Source: Crotophaga sulcirostris (lineage: Eukaryota > Chordata > Aves > Cuculiformes > Crotophagidae). Taken from it: a stretch of DNA of 64,000 nucleotides. The notes beneath the pieces were generated by a model, which was given only the letters and a program-made list of their open reading frames with translations, did not search any database and had not been told where the DNA came from. The position numbers and the translations under genes are program-made. The stretch covers positions 664,914 through 728,913 of the forward strand of contig VYZB01000389.1 of NCBI GenBank assembly GCA_013397455.1, written 5' to 3'. Shown in pieces: positions 28,401-41,900 of this stretch. The stretch's first letter is position 1. Every line of letters begins with the position of its first letter.

Positions 28401-31400
28401 TGATTATGTAAGACAGACTGCATTGGCATTTAATCTTAAAACCAGTTATGTTAATATGTGATACTTTTATTTGTGTTAAGGAAGAGAATACTTCTCTGTA
28501 TTTATGTTCTTTCAAACAATATTACTTAAAAAAATGCAGTTTTCCAGCAGAAATGTCCATAAGATCTTCTCCAATAACAACATTCTGCAACTCCTTTTCT
28601 TCATCAATGTGAATAACAGAAGTTCCATTTTCAATATAACTGGAAATTAGAAGCATGGTATTTCTAAGCATGCACTGTATTTGACTATTTGACTACAATG
28701 ACCTATACAAATCTGAGGCCAAACACCTAGAAAACTGCTGTCAAATCCGGTCTTTTGTATTTATTTCAGTGATTTAAGACTCTACAGATGTAATGTATAC
28801 TCCTGTCAGACAAATTTATAATGAAAAACCTTTCTCAAAAATTTTGTTTCTTTCATAAGGACATTTTCACTGATACAGGCAATAAAAAAAATGTATTTAA
28901 GGATAGTATTTCAGTGAAGGATTTTTGCAGAAGTTAGAAAAGAAGGGTTCTATTTCCATCCTTTTACTTACTCCCACTTTAAAGACACAGTGCAAACAAA
29001 ACGATAAAGAAGAGGTTCATTTTATGTTTAGCTGGATTCAAAATGCAATAAAATATTAAGTGTGTTTTTGTTTTAAGAATTCAAGGGATGCAATGGATAG
29101 ATATCCTCTGGGCTGGGACAATGTCACAGGAGGCAAAAATCTGAAGAAATGACCACAAATTTCAGTGAAACTTTGGACAGCTTCCATGTCAACATGGAAT
29201 GATTAAGTGATAATTTCTCTTTCCACTCCTCTAAGAGGAAAACATTTTACTACTCTTGAAACGACTCCCTTTGCTCTTAGGAAAAATGCTGCAATAACAA
29301 TGTAATCCCAAAGTACATAACAAATATCTTCTTTAGGTCAAAAAGCCTAATTATTTCCCGAACTTGTTTTAAAATCCAAAGATCTGTCTTCTAAAGAATT
29401 CCATGGAAAGAACTCATCTTTCCATGAAGTATTATGACGATAGAGCACTGTCTTTTTGAGAACATTAAGATGAAAATACACAGTTCTTATATATAAATTT
29501 AAGCATTTGCCTCATTTTTTGCAACAATCTCAAAATCTGGATATTCAGGTCCCAGCTTCTACTACTATAAGCTTTTTTTCCATATTCCTTAATGAGTCTC
29601 TCTTAAATGAAAAGCAAAGCAAATCTTTTTGGGTAACCATATATCCTACAATTGTGATTTAAATGGAACCACGTGAATGAAATACAGAGATAGTCTGAAC
29701 CTATTATCTTTATATATATTCTCTCTGGAAATATTTGAAGAGATGACTAATTCACTGAGCACAGAAAATCATCTATTGTCTTCCACCTGGACTGTGGTAG
29801 CAGCAGCCTACCTGGTCTGTAAGTACCTAGGCCATCTATGATGCTTTATATTTTCTGCAGTTTAAGGCATGCCTTCATTTTGCATCAATTATCTCCTAGG
29901 GATGCTTAGAGTTTAACACCTGAAAACCCTGCTTTGGGCATGCTTGTTACTTTTGTTTTGCACAATAGAAAATACTTAGCTCAAGAATGCTGATGCTGGA
30001 CTGAAATGACAAAAATCCAAAGGTAACTCTCAACAATTTATTGCTCATAGCCATCAAAACTAAATGAGGCAGAAAACCAGAAAGTATTAAAAGGAGCAAT
30101 TTCTGGAGCTCAGACTTGCACCAACACCACCACTGCCATAAAGATGAGATGCCAGGCAACTTTTTGTTTCCCAGAGACCATCACTGGCAGTCCCTTTGCT
30201 CTGAGTTTTTCAATCTGATTACATCTTCCTGAAGTGTAGCATTTATAAGAAAATACCTCTCTTCTCCTACCAACCTCTTCTGCTAACCATTGTGACAACA
30301 GAGGTTATTTAAGAGTGCCTCTCTAAAGCAGAGAAGAATGATGCAATAGACTGTTTATGTTATAGAAACACACTTTAGCAGAAATTAAACAAATTGCAGT
30401 ACTGGCACCATCATCCTCACTCCATCAGTTTTGCCTTCACAAACCTATCTTTTAGGGAGCTTTTAAAGAAATATTTTTTGCCTGTCCAACATTTCAGAAA
30501 GATTAGGTTTTAAGTAAAAAATACCTTAAAATCAGTTCTAAACATGACTTGTGCCTAGATGCCCCCCAACAGCTATTATTAAAACATCCTTTCTCCTTTT
30601 CTAGCTTTTCCTTTTTCACTACACCACAAAGGGTGATGAAGGCTGAAAGACCTTTCACCAGGTCATATAAGATTTTGAGTTGGTACAGACAGTAAAAAAC
30701 AAATACCCATGAAATTCTCTTCTTTTTCCTACATATCAAATAGCTGCAGAGCAAATAATTTGGCCAAGAAAAAGTCTCGTACATCCCTTTCCTTTCTGAA
30801 GGTTTTTCTCCCATATTTACTTTTAACATGCTGAAAATTTCACAAGGTCTTTCTACAGCTTTGCCACATTATAGTTTCTTTTTGGTTTGTTTTTGTTTGT
30901 TTGGTTTTTTTAATCTGATTAAGATTAAAAAATGCTGTGGCCAGATAAATTGAAACTTATAAACTCATGAAGGGTGAGAGGGGGCAATAACCCACCACCT
31001 ACTGTCCTCATCCATCTGCGTTCTTTTGTGCAGCCCACCTAACCCACACCCAGCATCTGCTCACAAGGTAGAAGCATAATGATAATATTCTTGTAAATGT
31101 ATATCTGATTATCTTTGAATATCTCTGGTTTGAGAGTTATGTTAAATGGATTCTGACTTCTATCATATTTTCTTCTTTGGGTGGAGAGTGGAAGAGAACA
31201 TACAGCCAATATATTACATGTCTTCTTTTTCCTTAAAAAAATCCTTAACTGTTCTAAACCATACTTTCTGGGAAAAGGCATTATTTCAGATCTCTCAAAG
31301 CCATCTAAGGAGCTCCTTGCATAGACTTGCATAACATCAGCTTTAATATAAAACTCTGAAGCACTTTGAAATAATTTTTTCTTAAACCAAAAATATATTC

Positions 31401-31784
31401 AGATATAATTAAAAACTATAATTGACTTATTGTGTTCCCCAGTTAAATATTACTGTATATTCCAGCACTGATATTTATATGGCAAACATTAATATGTTGA
31501 AAATAGAAAATCAAGCCCAAAGATATGTCTGAAAAAGAGTTATCTTTGCAGGGGAATCCTGCAAATACACAAACATGTTTTATGCAGAAGTGGTTTCACT
31601 GGATTCTAGGAGATTATCTATGCCTATACAAATAACTTAGGCATTAAATATTTACAGGAAATGAGCTTGTAACTGCAATTAAACTCTAATACTCTTTTTT
31701 TTAACATAAGCACACTTTCTCCACATATCAGCATAGATACCTGAGGCTCGTCTCCACAGGGACTGAAATCCTTTAATAATCTAG

Positions 31785-31806
31785 CTTTAATTTCCTGAAA
31801 TTAAAG
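31785..31806. repeat. Perfect 22-bp palindrome (10-bp arms)
   Basis: CTTTAATTTC, a 2-base spacer, then GAAATTAAAG, its exact reverse complement. The centre reads TTTCCTGAAA. It is followed by a short AAAGGATA direct repeat. Confidence 0.85.
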
Positions 31807-32873
31807 GATAAAAGGATAAAATGGTGTTTAATTCACATTGTGATGTCCAAATACAGTAAAAGTAGTTCCTGATGAAGAGGAAGCCTTAATGAAGACCAAG
31901 AGTGCAGGTAGGTTGCCTGAAACAATACTGCCTGAAAGGATGCTGCAGCCCATAGATAGAATCTCCTGTGTGTTTTGCATGTGCATAAATGGGTAGCATA
32001 ATCATTCTGCTATTTGAATAATCCCTGTTTAAAAAAAAAAAAAAAGACAAAAAGAACCCCACCAGAAAAAAGAAACCCAAACATTTCTAATCTGTTTACT
32101 GTGATCACAAAGCACAGAGAAAAATGTGATAATAAAATGGGCCTATTACTACTTATCTATTGTAATTCGCTAAACAAGAAATTAGGTAATTATGTTAATG
32201 AGATAATATTCACAGCCCAGAATTCAAGGGATTATTATGCAAATCACATCATGAATAAAGAAGGGAAGCGAAAGCAAGGTTTGCACACCATAGTCAAACA
32301 ATTATGCCAGAACGTATACACCCTACTGAACTTTAACTTGAATGAATGGAATTAAGCAATGTATTTTCATACTTTTCTAAACATGAAATACAGCATACCC
32401 AATTAATCCCAGTATGGGTAGTCGTCATGTAAGGCTGCGCACACAGAGAACCTGCAGGCTGCACTGAAATGAATGTCAACTTTTTCAAAAAAAGAAAAAA
32501 AATGACTGGAGTGGCTAAGACATATTGCTTTATGTAAAATCTATCAAAACACTCTGTTTTCTTCAGTTAAAATTTATACAACAGTGTCAATACTTTATCA
32601 GATGCTCCCTTCTAGTACCACGATATCCCCTCCCGTCAGATTCTTCAAATCACTATAAAGTAAAAAGCCTCCTAGGGAACGAATGTGAGTAGCAACTTCC
32701 AGCTAATAAATGGTCAGAGAGCAGAGGCACATGTGTAATAGGGGGTTATGTTAGGGAGTTGCTTGCTAACTGAACTGAGAAAGAAGAGCCCATGTCCACC
32801 CACTGAGCCCAAGGCTGGAGATAAGGATGTCAGGTTTTGCCTGAAGTTACTTCTGTCTCTGTCAGTGAGCTGA

Positions 32874-33030
32874 AGTATGGGGGATTTTTCGTTTGTTTGG
32901 TGGGGGTGTGGGTTGTTCTTTGTTGTTTGGTTGGTTTGGGGTTTTGTTTTTTTGTTTGTTTGGGTTTTTTTCTGGTTTGGTGGTATTTCGTTTTCTGGTT
33001 TGGGTTTTTTTTTTGGTTTTTATTTGTTAA
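32874..33030. repeat. G/T-rich strand-asymmetric low-complexity tract
   Basis: About 155 bp in which the plus strand is almost only G and T, with GTTTG, GGTTTG and TTTTTGG phrases, two G5 runs and T7-T10 runs, but no fixed period. The open frames on both strands (104 codons plus, 77 codons minus rich in K, P, T, Q and N) are artefacts of this composition. Confidence 0.9.
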
Positions 33031-35240
33031 ATTTCCTCCTTCCCTTACAATCCTTCCCACCACAGCCAGGGAAGCTCGTTGTATAATACCACTTGAGTGC
33101 CTTGCCAGAAAACCAGAAGTGAGGAGTTGTGAAATCCTCGGATTTGGTTGATATTCAAATACAAATATTTAAATAATCTTTCACTGCAGGATTCTAACAC
33201 ACTGACTTTTATACAGCATAAAAGTTCAATGCCCTCATAAAAAGTCACCAGTAAATTACACCACTCTGCTAACCTACTCCAAGATGTTTGAGCTCTAAAA
33301 GTAGAATACTTCAGCTAATTGAGAGATATCTTTAAACCCTGGGAGTGGAGCTGTGGAAAAATACATTTATTTAAGAGTGTTCTTCCACAGTGAGATCAAT
33401 GAGGCCATGAGCAAAATCATACTGTGGTCCCCTTTAAAACTGTAAGGTCAACACATTCATTTCTCAGTTCGTTAAACCATGATATCAGTGGCATTTTTTA
33501 AAAGCTATGTTGATGAGCTAAGGCTAATTCAAATTACAATGGGAGAGAAGCCAAAGGAAAGTTTGAACCGAAGGAACTGTCTGACCTTGAGGAGCTGCTT
33601 GGCTCTGTCAGTAGTGGTTGGACTAGCAAAGGAGCAAAAACTAAGGAAAACACATCATGTGACCAAATATATGTAAGATGACCAATACAAAAACAATGCT
33701 TATTGATTATCTCATTATTTTAGAACTTGTCCTCCTCATCCAGCAAAAGGAAAGATTACACCAGGGATAGTTCAGCCTTTCATGAAAGGGAAATCAAACA
33801 GGATTTACCATTTCTTTAATGTAAGACTGACACTTGTAATGAGGAGGAGGGGACTGTGATCCTGGGAAAGCTTTCCTCATTAAACTGTCGATTCTGTGCT
33901 TCTAAAAAATTGATTAGGCAAGGTACGTGTTGGTGATCTTGTGAATTTTAACAACTTTAAGTCAATTACGCCAGTATCCAAGCACAGAGTTGCAATATTG
34001 ATGTTGGGATATTATCTTTTACATCCGAATGAAATAAAGTCTTGAAAAACCAAATCCAGGAGGGACAATTTAAAATGTGAGAATGCAAAGAGCAGCTCCC
34101 TCCATGTAGCTGTCATAAAACATCCTGTTGCTTAAAGCATTTTGTGATAAAATGCAACAAATTCACTAAGAAAGCATGAAAAAACATCGCTTCTCAAAAC
34201 CAGAATTTACTGTGATAGAGGCAGCATTTCCTCCTGTTTTACCTGTAACCCAGATTACACAACAGGAAGATAAAAGTCAATAGCAAAAAAACTCTAGAGC
34301 TTTATCTTTTTAAGCAGGATGTCCCCTTAAATCCCTGCTTGGGGAGTAGTACCGTACCCAGACACCCTAGGAAAACTTTACTGTGGGTAATAGGGAAACT
34401 ATTAAAAACTATTATAAATATTAAAAAATATTATAAACTATACAAAACTAAGAAATCAAGGTAAAAAAACCCAGCCTAAAACAGTTTGAAGTGTCAGAAA
34501 TAACTCATGAAGTTAAGACTGAAATATTTATCAGTGAGTATTTGACTTACGGTCAAGTATTGTTAAAGTTTGTGGAAAAAATAATTTATTTTGTCTCTTT
34601 CCCCCCTACTTGCAGCTTCTACCCTTTGAATTTGGAAAATTGCAATAAGAAAAACCCAGTGTACTGATTATGCATTTTGATTTTTCCAGGACTGTACATA
34701 GAGTAAGAATAATTTTATAGTTAACATCTTCATTAGTTTAGGAACCATACTGCAGTTACAATGACTGAGAAACACGTTAATTTTAATGGAGCCTCACCTT
34801 TCATACAAAAAATGTATCAAATATTAATGTCAGAAAAGTTTTTTTTTTGGTTGGGTTTAGTCATATCTGGCCAGGTTAATGCTTAGGAAATTATTCTTAG
34901 GGAGTAAGTGTATAAATAGCCATCTTATTTCAATACTTTATACAAACTTGAAATATTAATGTTGTACCTAACATTTAGGGGTTAAAGACGATATGCTGGA
35001 TAACATATCAAGTGTTTAAAAAGACACTGATAAATCTCTGCATTAATTTACTAAGTTTTAGTGAATAGTATCTATAAAATCATGTTATCTAAAGGTGATG
35101 AGGACAGAATGCACAGATGTACATTCTGGACTAGTTACTGCCCCAGCATTATTTCTTACTATAGACCCCTATACAATAGCTATTTTGCAGAAAGAAGAAT
35201 ATAATTTATGTTAAAGATTTGACAAGTTTTTCTTACTATA
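33031..35240. other. Unique AT-rich sequence, no gene seen
   Basis: No recognisable repeat or exon. It includes a locally repetitive TATTA/ATTAAAA patch at about 34,395-34,445. Confidence 0.55.
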
Positions 35241-35545
35241 TATCACAGTATCACAGTATTACATGGTTGGAAAGGACCTCTGAGGTCATCAAGTCCAACC
35301 TATAACCCAAGAGTAACACTAACACCAACACCAACCCATCATCTAAACCATGGCACTGGGTGCCTCATCAAATCTCCTCTTAAACACCTCCAGGGTTGGC
35401 AACTCCACCACCTCCCCGGGCAGCACATTCCAATGGCCAATCACCCTTTCAGTGAAGAATTTTTTCCTACTATCAGGCCTGAACCTCCCCTGATGAAGCT
35501 TGAGTCCATGTCCTCTAGTTCTGTCACTGGTCACCTGAGAGAAGG
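35241..35545 (-). mobile_element. CR1 LINE 3' end, 5'-truncated (305 bp)
   Basis: Inverted octamer tail (TATCACAGTATCACAGTATT), then the CR1 3' UTR and ORF2 end in antisense. The ORF2 tail is open on the minus strand for 63 codons (35343-35534). It contains an extra ACACTAAC-type unit in the 3' UTR (35,310-35,332, ACTAACACCAACACCAAC), a small local expansion relative to other copies. Truncated after CCTGAGAGAAGG. Confidence 0.93.
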
Positions 35546-37739
35546 TGATACATGATTTTGAATAATAGCTATATTGTACTTCTAGTGCAAATACGTTCTA
35601 TACTTTCTACCTGTAATTAATGAAAACAAAAGCAAACCAACACTAAACACTTTGTTCCCTATGGAAGTATTACTTGTGTTGGAATTTCATGAGGATTGAA
35701 AAAAATGTTACTCTATAAGCATGACGTGAATGAAATTATTTAATCATCTTCATATTTAAATTACAACCTTAGTTTTGGAGAAAAAAAAAGAGATAATTTT
35801 TTTCTTTAGTGTTAACTCATTCTTTCAGCCTCAACTATATTTAAGATACATTTCAATATTGCTGTGGTTCAACAGCAGGTATCAGTCCAGGACCTGATTT
35901 CTATCAATATGCTGATTCATATGTCCCATCTGAGAGCGTTTTCAGCAGGACAAAAAGATTAATAACAACAAAAATGAAACAGGGGATTACTCAGCATTAG
36001 CTCTGTGCAGGCTTTGCTTCCCTGTTACAACTAAGCTCAAGAAACACTGCTGTTTTCTGACAAGTTTTATGAAGCATGTGTTTAACCTTAAAAGTACACG
36101 TCTCTAGAGTCACTCCTCAACACCATGCCCATTTTCAAGTGCTTGCTAAATTAAGACCCAAGTATTATTTTTATCTAGCCTAAAAATTCTGCAGGGATTC
36201 TACATTATTGCTAGTATTTCTTAAGTAACTATTCCTAGAAATACTGCAAGGAAAAGGAAAAACAAGGTTTAATTTTAGTATTAATTGCATTCCACTATAC
36301 ATATCTATATAAATACTATTTTTGAAACCAAGCTTTTTACTATCCTTCAATTAAAAGACCAATCAATGATCCATCATATGATGTCAAATTAAGCAACATC
36401 TGTCTTTAAAGTATTGTCAGAGTATTTTAAAGAAGTTTATGGATTTAAAACAGTATCCTTAAGAGGTTTTTTTTTTACTGCTTGAATTTAGTAACAAGTA
36501 GACATAGGCTGAATGAATCACAAAGTATAAACATGAAGAGAGTACAAATAAGTAATTATTTAAAAATTAATAAAGTTTTTTATGTAAGTCAGAACTCGGA
36601 CATTTTCATGGATGTATGATAATCTATTAAAACAGTCTTAAGTATTTAACATGAAAGCTATTTTGTGAGTGGTTACTGTGCTGTTTTTGTTAATGGGAAG
36701 AATAATTCTTAATTTACCTTAACACAAAAGATAAATTAGCAAATACTATATATTAAACATGGCTAACTGGAAGTCAATCTTATGATAGGTAAACTGATAT
36801 TCTGAAGTTATTGCTTATTATGCTTACATTTCTACCTTTTTCCCTAGTGAAGTGCTGAATTGTCATGGTTTCATTTTATGTTTAGTCCAAATAAATTTAA
36901 ATCTTCCACAATAAAACTGCACAACCCCCCACTCACCAAATCAATTAACTCGTTCAATTTTTAACAGGTTAGGCCAGTGGTATATTGTAGTTTTAAAGCA
37001 GTTCTAGAGGCAAATTCTATACAGATCTACATTTTTAAGCCCCTTTTATTGAATTGTTTTATTGTTGACCTTAGGGACTTTAAAACATCAGATCAGAGCT
37101 TGTGAATTCCAGACTTCTGTTGATAAAATTGAATTCCTCAAAGTCTGACCTGTGGTAATGGTTTTGTTTTGCTTTGCTCTTTTTCCCAGCAGCAGCAGTT
37201 TTCAGAACAAATGAAATACGCAACAGCCAGTGAATGACTGAATGCACCAAATATTGTCACAACACCACTCACGTGGTAGGAAAAGGATAAGATGACAGTT
37301 AAAACGACAAAAAATGATTCTATGGCATTCATCTTCTTCCTTACCCAATGCATTGTCCATTGGTCCACCAGCTGATGTGAGGCACATTTTGCTAATAAAT
37401 CAAACTCGTCCACATTAATCTTTAAATGAGAGTTGTTCAGGACTTTGTACACTCAGTAACATTTCTTTTTCCTACAGTGAAGTCTTGGGGACATTTGAAA
37501 TACATTTCTGAGTGTAAGCTGCACAGAGAGCAATTCAGCAAGGGTTAGATTTAGTTCAGCTGTAAAGTCTAGCAAATCTATTGGGGACGTAAAACTTGGA
37601 CGACGTAGCATCTACATTCCCTCTCTGTTCAGGAAATGTGGCTTCTTGCTGCCATGCTGAGGCTACCTCTTTCAGTGATGGGAAGGTTTGTCTTTCATAG
37701 CGAGGAAAATTCTATCTTCTATTCAGTATCATTAGCAAA
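35546..37739. other. Unique AT-rich sequence up to the gap, no gene seen
   Basis: No repeat was recognised. At 37138-37452 two overlapping minus-strand frames are open for 104 and 61 codons. The longer one has a hydrophobic segment but nothing that I can assign to a family. Confidence 0.5.
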
Positions 37740-37939
37740 NNNNNNNNNNNNNNNNNNNNNNNNNNNNNNNNNNNNNNNNNNNNNNNNNNNNNNNNNNNNN
37801 NNNNNNNNNNNNNNNNNNNNNNNNNNNNNNNNNNNNNNNNNNNNNNNNNNNNNNNNNNNNNNNNNNNNNNNNNNNNNNNNNNNNNNNNNNNNNNNNNNNN
37901 NNNNNNNNNNNNNNNNNNNNNNNNNNNNNNNNNNNNNNN
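37740..37939. other. Assembly gap (200 N)
   Basis: Exactly 200 N bases, most likely a placeholder or estimated gap. The open frames spanning it are meaningless. Confidence 0.99.
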
Positions 37940-38748
37940 TGCATCTTTTCTCATAAATTTTTTCTCCTCACTCTCTATAAATTTAAGATAATTTTTCTTG
38001 CATAGTTTTGTTAAATCATTGGTGAATTTCCAACGTCTGATCCCCAGTAGCTGGAAGCTAAAGAGGAATTGGTTTAGATTACAAATAAAGTCCACAATTT
38101 TACCATGCAGACAATCTTACTTTAGAACCATTTACCTACAGATGTGTTGAATTCTCCATCACTTGAAATCTCCAAAACTAGCATGTAAAACCTTTTAAAA
38201 ATATAAGGTCATATAAAACCAACAAGGGACCACGTTATATCTGATTTAAGAGTTACTGCAGGAAATTTTAGATTATACGACTGTTTAACCTTAAAATCTG
38301 TTAATAAGCCCCTATAGTTATTGGCTGAAAAGATAAAGAAACACACGTAAAACAGTAAAACTTTAATAAGTGACAGCAGAATAGAGAGGCTGAATTTGGA
38401 AAAAGCTAGTTTCAAACAAGACTAACAAATCAGAATTACCACAAAAAACCCCTTGAAAATATACTACTGTTTTATACCGGTGAAAGCAGTAAAAGTCTAA
38501 GTGGAAAAAATCCTCACTGGTCTTGAGCGACTGGGGTTGGCATAGGAAGCTTCTGCACAGTCTTTGAGCTTGGTTCATGTAGCTCTTAAAACCTTAATAA
38601 GACTATAATTATTAAAAAATATTATTGGTAGTGATTAATTAGTAATGACATTAAAAAAAAACCCAAAGAACCAGCCAAATGAATAGTTATGTATTAAACA
38701 GGTGAAAAAAGAGCTTTTATGGAGAAACATCAAGGTAAACTCCACCTT
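37940..38748. other. AT-rich sequence right of the gap
   Basis: No gene is seen. A short segment at about 38,144-38,178 (CTCCATCACTTGAAATCTCC) resembles an old minus-strand CR1 fragment, but it is too short to be sure. Confidence 0.4.
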
Positions 38749-38995
38749 CACAGTATCACAGTATTACAAGGTTGGAAAGGACCTCTGAGATCATCGAGTC
38801 CAACCTATAACCCAAGACTAACACCAACCCATCATCTAAACCATGGCACTAAGTGCCTCAGCCAATCTCCCCTTAAACACCTTCAGGGACGGCGACTCCA
38901 CCACCTCCCCTGGCAGCGCATTCCAATGGCCAATCACCCTTTCAATGAAGAACTTTTTCCTAATATCAAACCTAAACTTTCCCCAAGGAAGCTTC
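38749..38995 (-). mobile_element. CR1 LINE 3' end, 5'-truncated (247 bp)
   Basis: Inverted tail, 3' UTR and ORF2 terminus in antisense. Truncated within the same roughly 30-bp CR1 interval as the copies at 8.9 and 13.8 kb. The plus-strand frames at 38719-39051 and 38843-39043 are its antisense shadows. Confidence 0.93.
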
Positions 38996-41900
38996 ATCAG
39001 CTTCATGATGTTGTCTATGGATATCCAATTTCTTGTTCTTTAATTCACTAACAAACCAACTCTGAAGCATTCCAGCATCCTTTTTTTCAAGTGATGCTTG
39101 TGTGATAAAGTGATTAAGAGAGAAAAAATGCTGAATTGCGGAGTGTGGTGTTCTGGAATGTAGTGATGAAAAAGGGTTGGTAAAAAATATCAGGATAAAT
39201 ACAATTGAAAAAATTAATGGGCACACATAGAAGCCTGGAATCTGGGTACGTCCTTTATTAAACCCCTTTTACATAGCCACTATGAGACACTGATCCTGCT
39301 ACGGAACTGTAAGTAAACAGATCTCTCAGCAGTGCCATCAGATTAAATCAATTACTGACTTCCCTAGAAAACCACAGATCTCTTTTCCCATAGTAGAAAT
39401 GAAACCCACTGTGTGGGCAAAACTTAAGTAGAAAATGCCCAGCTTGTGCAATTCTGAGGTTATAACCACCACCCTGATAATACAACTTAAGCAACAGGGC
39501 AATGAATAGGAACAGTTCAGTTTCCATTTCTGAACTGTGGCTACCACATATGAGAGAAAGAGGAGGTTGGATTAGGTTGGATGCAACCAAAAGTATTTTC
39601 ACAAGAAGAAAAAGACAATGAAAACTATTAGAAGATCATTGTCTGCATGGGTTTGTGCTTTAGCAGAAGGAAGGAGATGCCACTTAAGAACGAGTGTATT
39701 TAGTAATATCGTAGGCTCTTCAACGTTTTTCTTTTAAAAGTCATGGTCAGCACTGATAACACTGGGCATACACAGATCGCATTTAATGCCAAGTTGTGTC
39801 TGAGGCCATTCACCATACTTACAAGTCCAAGTTAGGAAGACAGAAGGGGCTACTGTAGGGATTTATCTGATATCCCATGCTTCAAAATTTCTCATAGTAT
39901 TTGAATTAAAGGACAAGTTAGTGCAAGAGCACCAGTATAGTTCACAAGAGAGTGAGAAATTCCTTTAATTATGATGTAACATCCACTCACTGAAGCTCTC
40001 CTGTGTCTTATACTTTACACAGAAAGGGCTGAAGAAATTGTTTTTATTGTTATTGTTATTAATAAAAATTACATATAACTCTCTAGTCAAGTTCTTGAAG
40101 TAGAAAATGCATGCTGCATTATCATTGTATTCTGATGACATTGTAGTCTTGAGAATATACAGTAATATAATGCTATTTTGGAGGCTACCACTTGTTTATC
40201 AAAGTATAAGAGCGTAATACTAACTGAAGAAAAACTTCTACAGCAAGTGCCAAAGTACAGAACATTACTACCAAAACTAAAAATATTTCTATTAGACCAG
40301 TCAGTCTCCTAAATTATTCTCCTGGCTTTCTCTTGCCCGAGTTCAGGCAAAACAGGCATCTCTCCCTGCTTGTCAATGGAAGTTTTGGTGGCTCTAAATA
40401 ACAAAGAACAACAATATTATGTGTTGCTAAGGTTAGCTTTCACACTTCTGGAATACGTAAAGTTTGAGAAAATAGTCATGTAAATGATAACTCGTTTTGC
40501 ATATCAGCTAGATAGCAACTAGAAATTGCTATCTGCTAAAATTAATTTATTTCTTTCTGCTATTGAAATAAAACAATCTTCATTTTCTATTTTTCAGAAC
40601 TACTGTATTCTGCAAGTAACGCTCAATTCAATGAATCACTTGAATATATGCTTACAGGTAAATTGACTTTCACAGAGCTATATTTGATATTAAACATGTA
40701 CTTTACAGAATACTGATAATGTCACTATATTACTTTGCTGGCAAAAGTACTTCCTGTACCTCTCAGGCATGTCATAATCACAGTTATATTTTTTTGAATA
40801 TATACTAGTAATACAGTGCGTGATACATAAGATATGTTAGATAAAGACAGTGTTATAAAATATCAACCTAAAACATTTATTCTATTGGAAAAATTTCTGT
40901 AGAAACACATGCTAGGACTAACTCAATGTTTAATCCATCATTTTTAAGAAATCAAGGGCATACATTTACCCCAGGCTACAGGAAAACTCCACTGGCTGGG
41001 GATACAGGGGCATCAAGTTTTCTGTGTAGAAATCTCCATACTGTGAAATTTTCAGTGGGATTACAGGCAAAGCAATTTCTATTAATAGAGATGCCAATAA
41101 AATCAACAACAATAAAAAAGTGTCAGTTATCAAAACCCCCACATTCAGTAAACTTTTCGATATTGTAGGTCAAGTGACAATCCCAAGAAGGTATTCTGAA
41201 AACAGACAACTACAGTGCCCAACTATCAGCAAGTACTGTTTGGTTTTAAACTTCAGTACTGAACAAAATGGGGTGTTTGGTGGTTTGGTTTTGTTCTTTG
41301 TTAAAAAAGAATTCAGGATTCTGCTTATTATACCTACTATAGTATCTCCCTTTCATTCTCTTAAAGCATATTTCTCTGTTACACTGAGCTGCATTATAAA
41401 ATTTTCATACTCAGTGCTCTTGTAAAAACATAACAAGCACATAGGAAGACAGTTTGTCTTTGAGTGCCTCTTCTGAATTAATCAGTCAATAGGTCTCTGC
41501 TCAAATTTCACCTTGCAATTCCAATACTATGATTACAGCAGATTTTCGTTTGCCTCACTTTGCTCTTACCGGCTGATTATAACTATTACCCTAAAATTAG
41601 CCTTGAAAATTAGCAAAATTTGAAGAAGAAAAACAGAACTTCTAACAAGAATTGATCCTTCTTACATTGATCCTTACATGGATCCTTCTCCTCATCATCT
41701 TCAGTTGTAGCACCTACCCTTATGGGTTTACCAAGGTTCATGTTATTTAGATTTCTTTTTGCAGAATTATAACTCCTTTCTTTTTCTTCTACATAAGTAA
41801 GGGGTAATTAAGACTTAAAGAAAATATGTCATGTCCCATCTGAAAAGACCATTTCATCTTGGAAATAGGAAGGATGTAGCTTCAGATGGAGTGTCTTTGG

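Larger units (their letters stand above)
21638..32873. other. Long unique AT-rich stretch, no gene seen
   Basis: About 11 kb without a recognised transposon. Visible items are a 7-bp-arm inverted repeat at 23080-23099, a 20-bp tandem duplication at 25447-25486, a perfect 10-bp-arm palindrome at 31785-31806, and an A15 run near 32,030. The longest open frames (25561-25890 minus, 30503-30829 minus, 32014-32355 plus) show no domain, signal peptide or coding bias that I can see. Confidence 0.5.

Noticed and set aside
32830..33151. Lys/Pro/Thr-rich (minus) and Trp/Phe/Gly-rich (plus) proteins
   Set aside because: Both are translations of a G/T-rich low-complexity tract.
21638..35240. 13.6 kb interval with no recognised CR1
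   Set aside because: With about 15 insertions in 64 kb the longest expected gap is of similar size, so this is not evidence of constraint.
37636..38095. Open frames of 70-127 codons across the gap
   Set aside because: They consist mostly of N.
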